Source: Candidatus Pelagibacter sp. (GTDB lineage: Bacteria > Pseudomonadota > Alphaproteobacteria > Pelagibacterales > Pelagibacteraceae). Taken from it: 7,778 bases of DNA. A program made the translations under genes and the position numbers. Positions 5,914 through 7,778 of the stretch are shown here, in pieces; within the stretch, counting starts at the first letter, position 1, and every line of letters begins with the position of its first letter. The notes under the pieces are model-generated. The model worked only from the letters and a program-made list of their open reading frames with translations, ran no database searches and was not told the DNA's origin. The stretch spans positions 1 to 7,778 of the forward strand of contig JAOHJV010000020.1 in NCBI GenBank assembly GCA_028100865.1, written 5' to 3'.

Positions 5914-7011
5914 TTAATTTTTTGCTTGTTTTGAGTGATCAACAAATTTTTCTACATTTTCAGTTTGAACAGCTTTTTCAAGTTGTTCAGGGTCTTTAAT
6001 ACTTTCAAGAGTTCTAGTAATTGATCTTGCATCTGTTCCAAATTTATCAACTACGGACATCGCTTCTTCTAATTTTTTTCTAAGAGAAACTATGTTTTCA
6101 AAATGCTTTCCAAATCTTGAACTAATTGTTTTTAAATGATTATAAATTTCTGTTGCTCCTTTTTGAACTTTTAATGATTGAAAGCCCATATGCAAAGACT
6201 GTAAGTAAGCAGAAAGTGTATTTGGACCACAGATTACAACTTTATGTTTTTTCATTAATTCTTGGGTTAATAATTCTTTAGTGCTTGGGTCTTGGTATTC
6301 AGTTAATTCTTTATATAAACTTTCAGTTGGTGCATAAACAATTGCAAAATCTGTAGTTTTTGGTGGAACAATATATTTCTCATTAACGCTTTTAGCCTTA
6401 GCTTTAAAAGCAGTCGCTAATTTTGCTCTAGCATCAGCAACAGCTCTTTTGTCATCCGCGTCATAACCATCGGTAATTGCTTTAAATTTTTCAACTGGAA
6501 AATGACTATCAACCGGAACTAAAACATCTCCCTGAAGCCTAATTGCAAACTCGACATTCTCACTTGTGTCTTCTTTCATCTTAACATTGGTCATGAATTG
6601 AGAGGCAGGTAATAAATCTTTAATCAATGCATCTAAGCTAAATTCTGCAAGGGTTCCATATTTTTTAACTCCAGCTAAAATTTTGGTGATCCCCTCTTGG
6701 CTTTGATTTAATAATTGAACTTGTTGGTTAAAGTTTCCAACCTTTTCATCTACTTTAGTTAAGGCCTCGGTCATATCTTTAGTGACCCCCGTAGACAGGT
6801 TATTAAACGAGGTCGACATTGATCCCAGTGACGTATTAATGGTATTATTAAGAGTATCTTTTAAATTCTGTATCTCAGTCTTTAAATTAGCTATTTCTTC
6901 AAATTCTTTATTTTCATTTTCATCTTTAGGCTTAGATCTTAAATTTAAATAAAGTATTGATAAGGCAATTCCAATTAATAAAACTAATAAAACAATTAAG
7001 ATTATATCCAT
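5914..7011 (-). CDS. rmuC: DNA recombination protein RmuC homologue
   Basis: RmuC-family proteins limit inversions and aberrant recombination at short inverted repeats and are thought to carry a nuclease-like domain; the biochemical activity is poorly defined. This 365-residue protein has the standard layout: an N-terminal membrane helix (about 3-22), a polar coiled-coil stretch (about 33-112), then the RmuC domain from about 115 to 345. Domain signatures are KYGTLAEFSLDALI (117-130, usually GxWGE), VEFAIRL (153-159) and PVDSHFPVEKF (166-176). The last is normally DSKFP, so the lysine of the PD-(D/E)XK-like DxK is His170 here. Later landmarks include FAIVYAPTESLYKEL and GFQSLKVQKGATEIY. The ATG at 7011 gives the expected membrane anchor. 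It is the first gene of the minus-strand cluster with the MGME1-like nuclease and exonuclease I, supporting a DNA-end or recombination role. Confidence 0.9.
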   Translation of the reverse strand: MDIILIVLLVLLIGIALSILYLNLRSKPKDENENKEFEEIANLKTEIQNLKDTLNNTINTSLGSMSTSFNNLSTGVTKDMTEALTKVDEKVGNFNQQVQLLNQSQEGITKILAGVKKYGTLAEFSLDALIKDLLPASQFMTNVKMKEDTSENVEFAIRLQGDVLVPVDSHFPVEKFKAITDGYDADDKRAVADARAKLATAFKAKAKSVNEKYIVPPKTTDFAIVYAPTESLYKELTEYQDPSTKELLTQELMKKHKVVICGPNTLSAYLQSLHMGFQSLKVQKGATEIYNHLKTISSRFGKHFENIVSLRKKLEEAMSVVDKFGTDARSITRTLESIKDPEQLEKAVQTENVEKFVDHSKQAKN

Positions 7012-7027
7012 GATTCTAATAATTTAT

Positions 7028-7033
7028 TTTATA
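7028..7033 (-). promoter_or_regulatory. Possible -10 element for the rmuC cluster
   Basis: The minus strand reads TATAAA here, ending 16 bases before the rmuC ATG, which would give a leader of about 10 bases. No good -35 hexamer is visible at 16-18 bases upstream. The stretch is almost entirely A and T, so the match is weak. The overlapping plus-strand TATAGT (7030-7035) could equally serve the small plus-strand gene. Confidence 0.2.
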
Positions 7034-7076
7034 GTAAAAATATGATTAATATATTTAATTATTTAAAACTTATTTA

Positions 7077-7208
7077 ATGGAATTGTACTTAATCTTAAAA
7101 ATTATATTTATTATAGGAGTAGTTATTACGCTCTATGCTGTCGCTAGAAACCTTGATATTATTAAGATTATTTTAATTTACTGGAAAGACCTAATTCTTA
7201 GAAAGTAA
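7077..7208 (+). CDS. Small single-pass membrane protein, 43 residues, function unknown
   Basis: An intact ATG-to-TAA frame of 43 codons on the plus strand, between the divergent rmuC start and the 3' end of hisG. The product begins MELYLILK, has one hydrophobic segment (about residues 4-23, containing IIFIIGVVITLYAVA), and continues as a mixed hydrophobic and charged tail, NLDIIKIILIYWKDLILRK. This could be an amphipathic helix lying on the membrane, with a basic C-terminus. In favour of a real gene: the local base composition is richer in G and C than the flanking non-coding AT stretch, and the protein has a coherent membrane-protein pattern. Against: there is no Shine-Dalgarno sequence, and its last 18 bases overlap the convergent hisG. 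I do not recognise the family. A chance open frame remains possible. Confidence 0.5.
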   Translation: MELYLILKIIFIIGVVITLYAVARNLDIIKIILIYWKDLILRK

Positions 7209-7778
7209 TTTAACTAGTTTCTTAACTTCTGGTTTTTTTACAGATGATTTTGATGTCATCATACATGCTTCGGATTTTAATATTTCTCCATCCTTTAAAA
7301 TACGAAGATTATTAGCTTTTAAAGTCTCACCAGTTGAAGTTATATCAGTGATAATTTCACTTGATCCAGTAAAAGGATAAGCCTCCGTTGCCCCTAAACT
7401 TCCAACCAATTTAAATTGAGTAACCCCTTTTGAAAATAAAAATTCTCTAGTCAAATTTGGATATTTGGTTGCAACTCTTAATCTTTTCTTCTTTTTATCT
7501 TTAAATTCAAATGCGATTTCCTCTAAATCTGCAACCGTTTGAACATCAATCCATGGATCAGGAATTGCAACAACCAAAGTTGCTTTTCCAAAATCATATT
7601 TTTTAGTTAGATTAATTTTATTTTGAATGTTTACTTCACTCTCTTTTAATAGATCAAATCCTGAAAAACCAAGATCTAATGAACCATCTCCTAGTCTTTC
7701 AACTATCTCTCTTGCATGGAGATATAAAACTTTAACATTTTTTAATTGTTTTATAGATCCTAATAAATCTCTTTCGCC
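7191..7778 (-). CDS. hisG: ATP phosphoribosyltransferase, short form (5' end outside window)
   Basis: HisG condenses ATP with PRPP to phosphoribosyl-ATP, the first and committed step of histidine synthesis. The frame is open from the window edge to the TAG at 7193-7191, giving 195 visible residues. Conserved stretches include YLHAREIVERLGDGSLDLGFSG (split here as YLHAREIVERL and GDGSLDLGFSG), FGKATLVVAIPDPWIDV, LRVATKYPNLTREF, and the PRPP-binding loop DITSTGETLKANNL (145-158 of the fragment), followed by ILKSEACMM. The protein ends about 20 residues after this, without the C-terminal ACT-like regulatory domain of long HisG. It is therefore the HisG_S type, which in known systems needs the HisRS-like partner HisZ for activity and feedback control; hisZ is not in this window. 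Only the N-terminal 20-30 residues are missing. An internal TTG at 7577 is not the start. Confidence 0.95.
   Translation of the reverse strand, partial: GERDLLGSIKQLKNVKVLYLHAREIVERLGDGSLDLGFSGFDLLKESEVNIQNKINLTKKYDFGKATLVVAIPDPWIDVQTVADLEEIAFEFKDKKKKRLRVATKYPNLTREFLFSKGVTQFKLVGSLGATEAYPFTGSSEIITDITSTGETLKANNLRILKDGEILKSEACMMTSKSSVKKPEVKKLVKLLSKN

Noticed and set aside
5877..5945. TTG start at 5945 extending the MGME1-like nuclease by 23 residues
   Set aside because: It overlaps rmuC by 32 bases, has no good ribosome-binding site, and the family-like sequence begins at the ATG at 5876; that start leaves a simple 37-base gap.
7198..7225. Imperfect inverted repeat TTAGAAA/TTTCTTAA at the small-gene/hisG convergence
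   Set aside because: It needs a bulge, has a loop of about 13 bases and lies inside hisG coding sequence; chance pairing in AT-rich DNA explains it.
7191..7577. hisG as a complete short gene starting at TTG 7577
   Set aside because: Conserved HisG sequence continues in frame upstream without a stop to the window edge, so the gene is partial and the TTG is an internal leucine codon.
1..7778. Mobile element, prophage or defence island containing the nuclease genes
   Set aside because: No integrase, transposase, repeats, tRNA boundary or composition shift is visible, and the flanks are core biosynthetic genes.

Overview
The window is AT-rich (roughly 30% G+C by eye), gene-dense and nearly free of intergenic DNA. 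Genes overlap by a few bases, and there is no tRNA, rRNA, insertion sequence, CRISPR array or phage hallmark. The order trpB-trpA-accD-folC, the short-form HisG and the lysine/asparagine/isoleucine-rich proteins suggest a streamlined marine alphaproteobacterium, most probably of the SAR11 clade (Pelagibacterales). That placement is inferred from composition and gene order; no search was run.

Left half, plus strand (1-3366): the 3' end of trpB, then trpA, accD and folC. The junctions are TAATG (trpB/trpA), ATGA (trpA/accD) and a 47-base overlap (accD/folC), so this is a compact, probably translationally coupled operon. It joins the last two steps of tryptophan synthesis, the carboxyltransferase beta subunit of acetyl-CoA carboxylase, and folylpolyglutamate/dihydrofolate synthase. 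Several of these proteins keep their family architecture but vary at textbook motifs: the TrpB cofactor-loop serine, the AccD zinc knuckle and the FolC P-loop.

Middle, minus strand (3363-7011, transcribed right to left): rmuC, a PD-(D/E)XK exonuclease resembling mitochondrial MGME1, exonuclease I (sbcB) and a thioredoxin. The first three form a DNA end-processing cluster. The nuclease and sbcB share a TTGA stop/start overlap, with a strong Shine-Dalgarno sequence inside the upstream gene. The thioredoxin meets folC tail to tail, and their stop codons overlap inside a perfect 7-bp inverted repeat.

Right end (7012-7778): a short intergenic stretch holds a likely 43-residue membrane protein on the plus strand. 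It runs convergently into the 3' end of hisG (minus strand), which is cut by the window edge and is the short, HisZ-dependent form of ATP phosphoribosyltransferase.

No wholly new system is evident. The points most worth a second look are the nuclease cluster and its MGME1-like member, the unannotated small membrane protein, and the unusual motif residues in RmuC, FolC, AccD, TrpB and thioredoxin.
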